From NCBI RefSeq assembly GCF_018449695.1, contig NZ_JAAVUY010000018.1, positions 94,951 through 158,950 on the forward strand: 64,000 nt of DNA, read 5' to 3'. The first letter of the stretch is position 1. Every line of letters starts with the position of its first letter. The position numbers were made by a program, and so were the translations under genes. Origin of the DNA: Bradyrhizobium sp. dw_411. Lineage in GTDB: Bacteria > Pseudomonadota > Alphaproteobacteria > Rhizobiales > Xanthobacteraceae. This document shows positions 17,588 through 26,071 of the stretch, piece after piece. A model generated the notes under the pieces. That model saw nothing but the letters and a program-made list of their open reading frames with translations. It had not been told where the DNA came from and searched no databases.

Positions 17588-18577
17588 ATGAAGCACGGCG
17601 GCGATCTGACTGAAGCAATGGCGCGATATGGCGGGTCGCCGCAAATGTGGCTCGACCTGTCGACCGGCGTCAACCCCTGGCCGTGGCCGATTCCGCAGGA
17701 TATGCCGGGTGCGCTGTGGCAGCGGCTGCCGTCGCGCGCCGATGAAGAGAATTTGATCGCCGCGGCGCGTGAAGCCTATGCGGTGCCCGCGGGTGCCGAG
17801 ATTGTCGCGGCTTCGGGAACCCAATCGCTGATTCAATGGTTGCCGCAATTGGCGGGCGACGGGCCGGTCGCCATTGTCGGGCCGACCTATAATGAGCATG
17901 CGGCGTCGTGGCGGTTGGGTGGTCATGAGGTGATCGCGTGTGCTGGGCTTGATGAGCTTCCGCAAGCGGTGCGCCATGCCGTGGTCGTGAATCCCAATAA
18001 TCCCGACGGGCGGGTGATTTCGCGTGCGGTGCTGGCGCGCGTCGCGTCGCAATTGCGTGAGCGTAGCGGATGGCTGGTGGTGGATGAGGCCTTTGCTGAT
18101 CTTGAACCTGACGTGAGCGTCGTCGGGTTATGCGCCGATCTGCCGGTCGTGGTGCTGCGCTCGTTCGGAAAGTTTTACGGCCTTGCGGGGCTGCGGTTGG
18201 GATTTGTTATCGCATCCCCAGAGATCGCGCAGCGTATTGCGCTGGCGCTTGGTCCGTGGCCGTGTTCGGGTCCGGCGCTGCATATTGGTGCCGCCGCGCT
18301 GCGCGATCGGGATTGGGCAGATCGCACGCGTCTTACGATTCAAGCTCAGGCGCAGAAACTCGATGCTGTGCTCGCCAATGCCGGTTTCACGATCGCAGGC
18401 GGCACCGGATTGTTCCGGCTCGCGCGCCGCGCTGACGCTGGCAGACTACACACGATGCTCGCCACACAACACATCTGGTGCCGCCGCTTCGAGTGGGCCG
18501 ACGATCTCCTCCGCTTCGGCCTGCCGGCAGGCGACCGCGAGTTAGAGCGTCTCGCGGCTGCGCTGGGGTCATTGTAA
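17588..18577 (+). CDS. cobC: L-threonine-O-3-phosphate decarboxylase CobC (PLP aminotransferase family)
   Basis: CobC supplies the aminopropanol linker for the CobD step. The 329-residue protein is a fold-type I PLP enzyme with the CobC/CobD start KHGGDLTEAMARYGG and WLDLSTGVNPWPWP, then VVNPNNPDGR, LVVDEAFADLEP and RSFGKFYGLAGLRLGF, which includes the PLP-binding lysine. ATG 17588 gives the usual CobC N-terminus; a GTG 45 bases upstream would run into the opposite gene. Divergent from the BtuF-like gene with 9 bases between start codons. Confidence 0.92.
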   Translation: MKHGGDLTEAMARYGGSPQMWLDLSTGVNPWPWPIPQDMPGALWQRLPSRADEENLIAAAREAYAVPAGAEIVAASGTQSLIQWLPQLAGDGPVAIVGPTYNEHAASWRLGGHEVIACAGLDELPQAVRHAVVVNPNNPDGRVISRAVLARVASQLRERSGWLVVDEAFADLEPDVSVVGLCADLPVVVLRSFGKFYGLAGLRLGFVIASPEIAQRIALALGPWPCSGPALHIGAAALRDRDWADRTRLTIQAQAQKLDAVLANAGFTIAGGTGLFRLARRADAGRLHTMLATQHIWCRRFEWADDLLRFGLPAGDRELERLAAALGSL

Positions 18578-18609
18578 TAGTTTCGGATCGTTGCGGCTGT
18601 TATCGGGGC

Positions 18610-18810
18610 CTCATGGTTCGAGACGCGCGAAGACGCGCTCCTCACCATGAGGAATGACCAGCCGGAACGTGACAGCAAGTGGTTGTAGCCCGGATGAGCG
18701 CAGCGACATCCGGGGCCGGTGTAGCGTTCGCTCCCGGATATCGCCGTGCTCATCCGGGCTACGGTTCAGACCTCATCCTGAGGAGCCGCGAAGCGGCGTC
18801 TCGAAGGATG
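18610..18810. repeat. Cluster of three palindromic repeats
   Basis: Between cobC and the FAH-family gene lie three palindromes: 18610-18651 (CTCATGGTTCGAGACG...CTCCTCACCATGAG), 18685-18762 (GTAGCCCGGATGAGC...GCTCATCCGGGCTAC) and 18771-18810 (CCTCATCCTGAGGAG...CGTCTCGAAGGATG). The first and third are the two modules that recur at 30.6, 37.2, 46.3, 50.3, 56.4 and 60.1 kb. No coding content is seen. Confidence 0.8.
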
Positions 18811-18820
18811 TGCCGCCCGC

Positions 18821-19687
18821 TCAACCCTCCGCGACGAACTTGTTCTCGATCGTGCCGAGACCCGAGATTTCAATCTTCACCACATCACCCGGCTTCAGGA
18901 ATTTCGGCGGATTGAAACCGATGCCGACGCCGGCCGGCGTTCCCGTGGCGATGATGTCGCCGGGGACCAGCGCCATGCCCTCGGAGATGGTCGAAACCAG
19001 CGTGGGGATATCGAAAATGAGATCCTTGGTGTTGGCGTTCTGGCGCAGCTCGCCATTGACCCAGCATTTCACGTCGAGGTTTTCCGGATCGAGCTCGTCG
19101 CTGGTCGTGATCCACGGTCCCATCGGGCAGAAGGTATCGAGCGTCTTGCCGATGAACCACTGCTTGTGGTTCTTCTGGCGGTCGCGCGCGGTGACGTCGT
19201 TGACGATGGTGTAGCCGAAGATGTGGCTATAGGCGTCCTTCTTGGCGATGTTGCGGCCCGGCTTGCCGATGATGACGGCGAGCTCCGCCTCGTAATCGAC
19301 GCTGGAGGTGATGTTGGCGTGAAGCTGCACATCATCATTCGGGCCGATCACGGTATTCGGGCCCTTGGAGAAAATCGCGGGATATTCGTCGATCGCCTGA
19401 TCCTTCTTGGCGCCGGCCTCGAACCCGCTGTTGGAGAATTCGCGGGCGTGCTCGCCATAGTTCTTGCCGACGCAGAAGATGTTGCGGCGGGGTACCGGAA
19501 TCGGCGCCGTCAGCTTGACGTCGCCCAGCGCCAGGTCCGGCGCGCTCGAGGATATCTTGCCGTCGGCATGCCGCGTCACGAGGTCGATCATGTCGGCCAC
19601 GCCGCTGACGGGGCGCACCCGCCCGGTGGCGGTATCGACGATTCCGACGTTCAGGGCACCGTCGCGGTAGAATGATGCAAACTTCAT
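18821..19687 (-). CDS. Fumarylacetoacetate hydrolase (FAH) family protein
   Basis: A 288-residue cytosolic enzyme of the FAH family, whose members cleave C-C bonds or hydrate/decarboxylate aromatic breakdown products. Visible features: IFCVGKNYGEHAREF, the metal-binding acidic block VDYEAELAVIIGKPG, YTIVNDVTARDRQ, LDTFCPMGPW and GTPAGVGIGF. The substrate is not predictable. ATG 19687 gives the family's normal start; the frame is open further upstream but without similarity. It stands alone, flanked by repeats on its 3' side. Confidence 0.88.
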   Translation of the reverse strand: MKFASFYRDGALNVGIVDTATGRVRPVSGVADMIDLVTRHADGKISSSAPDLALGDVKLTAPIPVPRRNIFCVGKNYGEHAREFSNSGFEAGAKKDQAIDEYPAIFSKGPNTVIGPNDDVQLHANITSSVDYEAELAVIIGKPGRNIAKKDAYSHIFGYTIVNDVTARDRQKNHKQWFIGKTLDTFCPMGPWITTSDELDPENLDVKCWVNGELRQNANTKDLIFDIPTLVSTISEGMALVPGDIIATGTPAGVGIGFNPPKFLKPGDVVKIEISGLGTIENKFVAEG

Positions 19688-19968
19688 CTTCGATTTCCAT
19701 TTGGGTTTGATTGTCCCGGACCCAATAACAGAAGCCCCCGTGGGATCAACCGCGCCCCGATCAGAAATGCGCGAAAAACGGCTCAAAGATTGGCCGGCTC
19801 GTCGTGCCCCGGGTACCGCTGCGTGCAAATTGGCGAGCACGCCCACCAAGCCGCCCTCGTAACCGGACCGCCTATGTGCTGTTCGTGGTCGTGATCGGCG
19901 GGGTCCGCACCATCGAGGGGCCTGAATTTGTCGGGTGCGCCCTATGCAACCCAATCGCGCTGCCATAG

Positions 19969-20475
19969 TTGAACCATGTCCCCATGGAAGGGAGTAGACA
20001 CTTAAGCGTTGTCGGTTCCCGCCGGCATGTCAGCACAAGCCGGAAAAGTGGAATGGGTTGCAATGTTGAGCGGGTGTTGGGCGAGATTGGCCAATCGCTG
20101 CGCCCGATGAGCGAAGCCCCGCGGGACGGGCGAGGCATCCTGGGCAAGGCTGCCTTAGACAAGGCTGCCTCAGACAAGACCGCCTCAGATAAGACCACCT
20201 CAGACAAGACCGCCGCAGGCCTCGTCATCTGCCACTGGGACGCGGAGCCCTTGATCCTTGCCGGGCCAAGCTGGGTGGAGACCCACGATGCGGAGCGTGG
20301 CTATCTCGACAGATATTTTTCCGGCTGGGTCGATCCGGCAAAGTTGAAGCTGTGGGACTATGCCGCGCTGGCCGATCTGCTGATCGCCTATATCGAGGAC
20401 GCGCAGGCGTCCGGCGATACCAAAGCGCTCAGGCTTCTGGATCGCCGCATCATGGGCCGCGATGCGACCAATTGA
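19969..20475 (+). CDS. Hypothetical protein with an in-frame 15-bp tandem repeat
   Basis: A 168-residue protein I do not recognise. Residues 47-60 (SEAPRDGRGILGKA) followed by VICHWDAEPLILAGPSWVE resemble the 'APKDG...W' pattern of many small phage-associated or DUF551-like proteins; this is a loose similarity. Between these parts lie five 15-bp units (20143-20217) giving a Lys/Asp/Ala/Thr/Ser-rich linker. The first 28 residues look unlikely; ATG 20053 or 20107 may be the real start. The C-terminus is predicted helical. Its 3' end overlaps the convergent deacetylase gene by 26 bases. Confidence 0.6.
   Translation: MNHVPMEGSRHLSVVGSRRHVSTSRKSGMGCNVERVLGEIGQSLRPMSEAPRDGRGILGKAALDKAASDKTASDKTTSDKTAAGLVICHWDAEPLILAGPSWVETHDAERGYLDRYFSGWVDPAKLKLWDYAALADLLIAYIEDAQASGDTKALRLLDRRIMGRDATN
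20143..20217 (+). repeat. Five tandem 15-bp units inside a coding sequence
   Basis: Units start at 20143, 20158, 20173, 20188 and 20203. The pattern is GACAAGRCYRCCTCA with small changes; the first unit begins GGC and the last ends GCA. The period is a multiple of three, so unit gain or loss keeps the frame. Confidence 0.9.
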
Positions 20476-21697
20476 TCCCGTGGCAATCGGCCCAGGTCAC
20501 GCCGTCCTGCGCCAGCCATGCGACCAGACGCGGCACCACCTTTTGCGCGCGCGGGAAATAATCATGGAACAGAACAATGCCGCGGCGCCACAGCAGCATC
20601 AGCGACATCGTGCGCTGCTCGACCTCGGCGATCTTCAGGCTGTCGTCCCAGTCATGTGAATCGATGTTCCACAGGATCAGCTTCACGCCCTGTGCCTTGA
20701 GATAAGTCCCGCTATCCGGGGGGCGCTGGCCATAGGGCGGACGAAATGCCGGCGCATAGGCCTCCGGCAGCGTGTCGTGGATCAGCTTCGAGCTCGACGC
20801 GATCGACTCCTTCCAGCGCGGCGACGTGGCATGGGATTCGTGCACCCAGCCGTGAGAGCCGACGCACATCCCTGAATAAAGCGTTTGCATCGCTTCGCTG
20901 GAAGAGTCGCGCAGCCGCGCCGCAAAGGGTTCGCCGATCGCAAAGAAGGCGGCGTTGATGTGGTTATCGCGCAGCGCGGCGAGGGTGCGGTCGGTATTGC
21001 CGGCCTCCAGCGCTTCATCGCCCGCCGGGCGCGTCGGGCCGTCGTCGAACGTCAGCAGGAATTCGCGGTCGGGCAAATCCCAGCCCGGCATCTCATTGTC
21101 GTTGAAGATTGCGATCTCGCTGTTGCGGTGGGGCATCACGGCGGCGAGCAGCAATAGTTCGTCCAGATAAGAGCGCTGAAACCGGGCGGCGTCCGCGAGC
21201 CAGGGCTGATAACGCGATGGAATCCGGGTACTGGAGAAGACAATGGCTTCGCGCCGCAGATATTCGGGATCGGGACTATCCGGGCAAAAGGGTTCTGCGG
21301 CGACGCAACTGCGCGATGCGATCGCATAATTGTCGGTCAGCAGTTTCCATAGTTTATGTCGAGTGCGCTCGATCGAGGGCATATCGACGGCATCAGTCGT
21401 CAATCGCGCGTTCAACGCGGCTTCGGTTAAGGCGTCGCTTTCGGCGAGTTCATGCGCAAAGGCGAGGATTTCAGCGCGCGAGGCGCGGTCGAATGCGGCG
21501 GGCGAGGCGACGGGATCAGGCCACAACGCGCGGTGGGGAATGATCGCCTCGGTCGCATCGGCAGCGATCGATGTTGCAGCCGCGAGAGCCACCAAGATGG
21601 CCGTCAGTGCGATCTTTCGAGCGCAGATGAATATCACATCGATCCTTGCGGCCTTGAACCGCTTCGCTGCGATCCATCGAAGGCGAGGCAACAGCAT
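20450..21697 (-). CDS. Secreted polysaccharide deacetylase (NodB/CE4 fold)
   Basis: A 415-residue protein with a hydrophobic export segment (KIALTAILVALAAATSIAADA, starting near residue 27) and a C-terminal CE4 deacetylase domain. Motifs are all present: LTFDDGPT (catalytic and metal Asp), GSHGWVHESH (metal histidines), FRPPYGQRPP, LWNIDSHDWDD and IVLFHDYF. Roughly 150 residues of unassigned sequence lie between signal and domain. CE4 enzymes remove N- or O-acetyl groups from peptidoglycan, chitin-like or exopolysaccharides. The frame is open to 21952, but ATG 21697 avoids reading through the hipB operators; the start is uncertain. Divergent from hipBA. Confidence 0.82.
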   Translation of the reverse strand: MLLPRLRWIAAKRFKAARIDVIFICARKIALTAILVALAAATSIAADATEAIIPHRALWPDPVASPAAFDRASRAEILAFAHELAESDALTEAALNARLTTDAVDMPSIERTRHKLWKLLTDNYAIASRSCVAAEPFCPDSPDPEYLRREAIVFSSTRIPSRYQPWLADAARFQRSYLDELLLLAAVMPHRNSEIAIFNDNEMPGWDLPDREFLLTFDDGPTRPAGDEALEAGNTDRTLAALRDNHINAAFFAIGEPFAARLRDSSSEAMQTLYSGMCVGSHGWVHESHATSPRWKESIASSSKLIHDTLPEAYAPAFRPPYGQRPPDSGTYLKAQGVKLILWNIDSHDWDDSLKIAEVEQRTMSLMLLWRRGIVLFHDYFPRAQKVVPRLVAWLAQDGVTWADCHGINWSHRGP

Positions 21698-21771
21698 ACA
21701 TCGGAGGAGACCCTGTGCAATTCCCGCGCAGATCACACCGGCCCGCGGCCAATTTCCGCCAGATAAACGGC

Positions 21772-21870
21772 TATCCGCGATCGCGTATAATCCTACTTTA
21801 ATCAGCTTTGCGTATATTTTTGTCTTATACGCGATCGCGGATATTGCTGTTTTATACGTACTTGCGTATA
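21772..21870 (+). promoter_or_regulatory. Array of HipB-type operators, 27-bp spacing
   Basis: Four 18-bp elements of the form TATNC-N8-GNATA start at 21772, 21799, 21826 and 21853, exactly 27 bp apart. Sites 1 (TATCC-N8-GTATA), 3 (TATAC-N8-GGATA) and 4 (TATAC-N8-GTATA) are clear; site 2 (TAATC-N8-GTATA) is degenerate in its left half. Sites 1 and 3, each extended to 19 bp, are exact inverted copies of each other. The E. coli HipB operator is TATCC-N8-GGATA, the same geometry. The array ends 24 bases before the hipB ATG and lies in the gap shared with the divergent deacetylase gene. Confidence 0.85.
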
Positions 21871-21894
21871 TTTCGAGATGGGAGGCTTTTACAA

Positions 21895-22140
21895 ATGGAA
21901 CAGCAAATAGCCCGTAATGAAAAACAGCTAGGCGCCATCCTGCGGCGGGCACGAAAAAAAGCAGGATTAACGCAGTCTGCCCTCGGAAGGTTAAGGCAAG
22001 GAACAGTATCGAGGCTGGAGGCCGGCGAGCCGGCCGTCCAGCTTCGCACGGTCATGGAAGCGCTCACGGCTCTAAACCTTGAACTGATCGTACGTCCTCG
22101 CAGCACGGCAAGCGCGGCTGATATCGAAAGCATCTTTTGA
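21895..22140 (+). CDS. hipB: HipB-type antitoxin, XRE-family transcriptional repressor
   Basis: An 81-residue helix-turn-helix protein: LGAILRRARKKAGLTQSALG and RLRQGTVSRLEAGEP form the HTH (about residues 12-47), followed by VQLRTVMEALTALNLELIV, the short strand used for dimerisation in HipB. It should neutralise HipA and repress the operon by binding the operator array just upstream. GGGAGG at 21880-21885 is a suitable ribosome-binding site for ATG 21895. It overlaps hipA by one base. The locus is visibly AT-richer than the cob genes, suggesting transfer. Confidence 0.92.
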   Translation: MEQQIARNEKQLGAILRRARKKAGLTQSALGRLRQGTVSRLEAGEPAVQLRTVMEALTALNLELIVRPRSTASAADIESIF

Positions 22141-23447
22141 TGGCCCGGCGGCCGACCCACATTCCTCTAAACGTATTTCTCAACGGTCGCCTCGTTGGAG
22201 TTTTCCGGCGAGAGGCGAACGGCGCCATCGATTTTTGCTATGATCAGGAATGGCTCAGTTGGGGGCCGACCTTCCCGATTTCTCTATCCTTGCCCCTTCG
22301 CGAAGACCGTTATGTCGGGTCGCCGGTTATCAACGTTTTCGACAATCTGTTGCCGGATAGCGATGACATACGCAAACGTGTTGCGGAGCGTGTCGGTGCG
22401 GCAGGAACAGATGCATATAGCATGCTCTCGGCACTGGGCCATGACTGCGTGGGCGCGTTACAGTTCTTGCCGGATGGCATCGACCCGGGGCCTGCAGGTG
22501 GCATTCAAGGCAAGCCGATAGACGATATCGAAATTACCAGGCTGCTTCAAAATCTCGCCTCAGCTCCGCTCGGCATGGATGGTGATGAAGATTTTCGAAT
22601 TTCAATTGCGGGTGCACAAGAGAAAACGGCACTCTTGAGACGTGACAACAAATGGTACAAGCCGGTTGGGACGACCGCGACCACGCACATATTCAAGCCA
22701 CAAATCGGACGTTTGCCAAACGGTATCGATTTATCTAACAGCGTGGAAAATGAATATTTGTGCCTGAAGCTTCTTTCAGCACTTGGCGTGCCGACGGCGA
22801 ATGCGGGAATCGATGATTTTGGTTCGCTAAGGACTCTCATCGTAGAGCGGTTCGATCGGCGTTGGACGAGCGATGGACGGTTACTCCGCCTTCCGCAGGA
22901 GGATTGTCTGCAGGCTCTCTCGATTCCGCCGACCAGGAAATATCAATCTGACGGCGGTCCTGGCGTGAACGAGATTTTCAGATTGTTGAAGGGGAGCGAC
23001 ATTCCCGATGACAATCTGGCAACATTCATGCGCGCCAATATCATCTTCTGGCTGATCGGCGCGACCGATGGCCACGCAAAAAATTTCAGCATTTTCCTGG
23101 GGCCGGGCGGACGCTTCCGCATGACGCCACTTTATGACGTGCTAAGTGCACAACCGAGCCTTGATGCCCATCAGATCCAGCGTAAAAAATTCAAACTGGC
23201 AATGTCAGTCGGGAAAAGCCGCCACTATGAAGTCGCCGAAATCATGCCGAGGCATTTTCTTCAAACGGCAGAAGCTGCTGGTATCGAATCCGGCCTGGTC
23301 ACGACAATCTTCGATGATTTGATCAAGAATGCCGTGCGCGCGAGCGAAATGGTCGTGAAAAACCTTCCCGCAAGATTTCCTCAGGCCGTGTCAGATTCAA
23401 TCCTGACGGCTTTGGCGCATCGGATTGAACTGATCAAGGCGGGTTAG
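22140..23447 (+). CDS. hipA: HipA-type serine/threonine kinase toxin
   Basis: A 435-residue kinase toxin close in length to E. coli HipA (440). All key positions are seen: the regulatory serine in FRISIAGAQEKTALL (Ser155, equivalent to Ser150), the catalytic and metal ligands in LIGATDGHAKNFSI (Asp310, Asn315) and MTPLYDVLSA (Asp333). The N-terminal HipA_N region includes LPLREDRYVG and NVFDNLLPD. HipA kinases phosphorylate glutamyl- (or related) tRNA synthetases and induce dormancy; the target here is unknown. It appears intact. An in-frame TTG lies one codon before the chosen ATG. Confidence 0.94.
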   Translation: MARRPTHIPLNVFLNGRLVGVFRREANGAIDFCYDQEWLSWGPTFPISLSLPLREDRYVGSPVINVFDNLLPDSDDIRKRVAERVGAAGTDAYSMLSALGHDCVGALQFLPDGIDPGPAGGIQGKPIDDIEITRLLQNLASAPLGMDGDEDFRISIAGAQEKTALLRRDNKWYKPVGTTATTHIFKPQIGRLPNGIDLSNSVENEYLCLKLLSALGVPTANAGIDDFGSLRTLIVERFDRRWTSDGRLLRLPQEDCLQALSIPPTRKYQSDGGPGVNEIFRLLKGSDIPDDNLATFMRANIIFWLIGATDGHAKNFSIFLGPGGRFRMTPLYDVLSAQPSLDAHQIQRKKFKLAMSVGKSRHYEVAEIMPRHFLQTAEAAGIESGLVTTIFDDLIKNAVRASEMVVKNLPARFPQAVSDSILTALAHRIELIKAG

Positions 23448-23478
23448 CCGGCCGGAATTCCTCCCGCGCGCACGCCGG

Positions 23479-24594
23479 TCAGGTTGCCGGCGCGGCTTTA
23501 GCCTTGGCCTTATCTTTGGTCTTGGGGCTGAGCCACCGGATCACGAATTCGCGGCCCGGAATCTCGATGAAGCGCCAGCTCAGATATGACAACAGCCAGA
23601 TCGCGGCCAGGGCGACCAGCATGCAGCACACATAGGCCGTCAGATTGTTTCCGACATGCCGCGTCGTGCGCTCCGTGAAAGTCAGGAAAAACGGATGGAT
23701 CAGATAGATCGAATAGGAGATCACGCCGAGGTGGTAGACCAGGCGATTGCCGAACAATAGCTGCGCCATGCGGCCATCGCGCGACAGGATCGCGATGAAC
23801 GGAATGAACAGCACGTAAATCGGCAGATCGTCCTTGGTAAAGATCGCGACCGCCAGCATCGCGGCGAGGATCGCGATCACGAGGATGTCCTGGGCGGTGG
23901 CGGACAGCCGGTCCAGATGATGCGCGAAACGGAATGTCGCCAATCCCAGCGTAAAGCCGAAAAGCGCGCGCAGCAGCGGCAGGAATGAACTGTCCGAGAC
24001 CACATCGAGTGGCCCGGCGGAGCCCTGGCCACTGATGCTGATCCCGTAAATCCCGATTAAGGACAGCGCCGCGCTGGCAAGGCACCAGCCGATGGTTTTA
24101 TGCAGCGTGTATTTCATCAGCACGGGCGAGGCGACATAGGAGCCGAGTTCGGCGCTCGAGGCCCAGGACACGCCAATCAGCGGATAGATATGAAGCCCCC
24201 AGCCGACCAGCATCAGGATGTTGCCGATCCAATCGAAGGTGTGGAAGCGGGCGAAGGTCTCTTCGCCGGTCAGGCCGGCTGCGATCTTCAGCGCGTAACA
24301 ACCCGCGATCACGATGTACGCCGGATAGAGGCGCGCGAAGCGCTTGAGCATGAAGCTTTTGTAGTTGGTCCCGAACTCGTTCCAGTTTTCCGAAGCAAAT
24401 GCTTCCTTGTAGACATAGCCGATCACGAACCCGCTCAGCATGAAGAACATGTCGACCACGAGATAGCCGTGCGCCACGTTCCAGACGCCCGTATTGCCGG
24501 TGAGATCGAGACGGAATTTTCCGTAATGATAGACCACGATGATCACGGCCGCGACGCCCCGCACCCCCGTCAACGCTCTGATATCGGCCGCCAT
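23479..24594 (-). CDS. Acyltransferase 3 family membrane protein (OafA/YrhL type)
   Basis: A 371-residue polytopic membrane protein beginning IRALTGVRGVAAVIIVVYHY, the family signature with its conserved Arg and His in the first segment; about ten hydrophobic segments follow. GYLVVDMFFMLSGFVIGYVY is the second conserved block. Such proteins O-acylate surface glycans, including Nod factors, lipopolysaccharide or peptidoglycan. The acceptor is unknown. The C-terminus is Lys/Ala-rich. It converges on hipA with 31 bases between stops. The nearby deacetylase could act on the same surface polymer, but this is only inference from position. Confidence 0.88.
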   Translation of the reverse strand: MAADIRALTGVRGVAAVIIVVYHYGKFRLDLTGNTGVWNVAHGYLVVDMFFMLSGFVIGYVYKEAFASENWNEFGTNYKSFMLKRFARLYPAYIVIAGCYALKIAAGLTGEETFARFHTFDWIGNILMLVGWGLHIYPLIGVSWASSAELGSYVASPVLMKYTLHKTIGWCLASAALSLIGIYGISISGQGSAGPLDVVSDSSFLPLLRALFGFTLGLATFRFAHHLDRLSATAQDILVIAILAAMLAVAIFTKDDLPIYVLFIPFIAILSRDGRMAQLLFGNRLVYHLGVISYSIYLIHPFFLTFTERTTRHVGNNLTAYVCCMLVALAAIWLLSYLSWRFIEIPGREFVIRWLSPKTKDKAKAKAAPAT

Positions 24595-25059
24595 GATGTT
24601 TCCCCAAGCTCTCGCGCAGCAAACCCAGCGCAGTTTGTGCCAGCAGCGCTGAATCCCGGAATGATTATCCGAAATACCCCCCGTTCGTCATGCTCAACTA
24701 GCAAGCAGGCCCGGGTATTTTGCCATGCTTGTCGGTGTTTTGCGATATTTCCGCGGCGGAGCGACGAATCGGCGGGTTTGCCGGAGGCAGCCCGCACGCC
24801 GTCTTGACAGCAGTGCGCGCTCATTATTGATTAATTCGTTGATAATGGGTGGGGGTTTAGGCGTGGTGATGGGCGCTGATCTTGCTGGCGCCGGTGTTCG
24901 TGATCTGGATGGGGACGGGCCCCAGCCCAAGGTCGTGATGACGCTGATGCTCTCGATTTTTTCGATCGTGATCGACATGGCGCGGGGTTTGCGCCCGCCC
25001 GGTCCTGACATGCCGCATCTGGCGCAACGCGCGCGCCACGAACGATCCTCCGGGCGCGT
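24595..25059. other. Intergenic region, no supported gene
   Basis: 465 bases between the acyltransferase and the EamA transporter. Open frames exist on both strands (for example 24725-25063 plus), but they have low-complexity composition and no motif I recognise. An AT-rich stretch at 24824-24846 (ATTATTGATTAATTCGTTGATAA region) may hold promoter elements. Nothing else is identified. Confidence 0.5.
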
Positions 25060-26004
25060 ATGAAGACTGACCAGACGTCGCGAGGCACGCTGGCGCTGAT
25101 CGCCACCGCGGCGCTGTGGGGCAGCAATCACGTTGCGGGAAGATCCGTGCGCGAAATGGTCCCGCTGCCGGCGCTGGTGTTCTGGCGCTGGGTGCCCGCC
25201 GCCATCATTCTCACCATCATTGTCTGGCCCGCGCTGCGGCAGGGTTGGCCGGCGATCCGCGCTCAGCTCGGCGGGTTGATCGTGGGCGGGGTGATCGGCG
25301 TCGGGCTGTTTTCCTATTGCCTGCTCGGCGGGGCCTATCAAAGCCTCGCGATCGAAGTCGGCTTCATCAATGCGACCACGCCGGTCTGGGTGCTCGTGCT
25401 CGGACGCTGGATGGGCGCGGCGCCGCTCTCGGCGATGACGAAATGGGGCGTCGCGCTGGCCTTTGCCGGCACAGTTCTGATCATCACCAAGGGCAGGCTC
25501 GAGACACTCACCCAGTTTCAGCTCAGCCTCGGCAATCTGTGGTCGCTGATCGCGGCGATCGCCTTTGCGTGGTTCTCGATCCGCATCCGCGACTGGAGCC
25601 GCACCATCGCCTCGCTGCCGCTGATGGTGGTGACGGGATGGGCGGGGCTGCTCATCGTGATGACGCCCGCTTATCTAATTTCGGTCGCTTTGGGCGAACC
25701 GTGGTTCGTGTGGAACAACGCCAACCTGGGCTTCGCGCTCGCCGCGGTCGGTTACATGGGAATTCTGCCGACCATGCTCGGCAATCTCTTCTATCTCTAC
25801 GGTGTCGCCGTGGTCGGCGCCGCGCGCGCGGCGGCGTTTCTCTATCTCAGCCCGTTATTCTCGGCAGGGCTTTCGATCCTGTGGCTCGGCGAGCAACTGG
25901 CCTGGTATCATCTCGCCGGCATCGCGGCGATCTTCGCGGGGCTGTTGATTTCAGGAAAATCCGGTCCAGCGCGGCTGCGCCCGGAGCCGGTGCAGGAGAT
26001 TTGA
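25060..26004 (+). CDS. EamA-family (DMT superfamily) transporter
   Basis: A 314-residue membrane protein with ten hydrophobic segments in two EamA repeats. The first starts LALIATAALWGSNHVAGRSV, the second near LWSLIAAIAFAWFSIRIRDW. YLSPLFSAGLSILWLGEQL near the C-terminus is typical of the family. DMT transporters of this type export metabolites such as amino acids; the substrate cannot be predicted. ATG 25060 fits the family N-terminus. The next gene, amiC, starts 67 bases downstream, but there is no evidence that they share a transcript. Confidence 0.87.
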   Translation: MKTDQTSRGTLALIATAALWGSNHVAGRSVREMVPLPALVFWRWVPAAIILTIIVWPALRQGWPAIRAQLGGLIVGGVIGVGLFSYCLLGGAYQSLAIEVGFINATTPVWVLVLGRWMGAAPLSAMTKWGVALAFAGTVLIITKGRLETLTQFQLSLGNLWSLIAAIAFAWFSIRIRDWSRTIASLPLMVVTGWAGLLIVMTPAYLISVALGEPWFVWNNANLGFALAAVGYMGILPTMLGNLFYLYGVAVVGAARAAAFLYLSPLFSAGLSILWLGEQLAWYHLAGIAAIFAGLLISGKSGPARLRPEPVQEI

Positions 26005-26071
26005 GTTTCGTGCGATCTGACGTAAGCTCATTCACTTAATCTTCCAGCGTGAAATGGTTTGCGTCAGGCTC

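Noticed and set aside
20143..20217. CRISPR array
   Set aside because: Five contiguous 15-bp units without spacers inside a coding frame are a minisatellite. No CRISPR-like repeat-spacer pattern was seen in the window.
24725..25063. Possible small gene before the EamA transporter
   Set aside because: No recognisable motif, unusual composition and overlap with the EamA start; frames on both strands are equally open.
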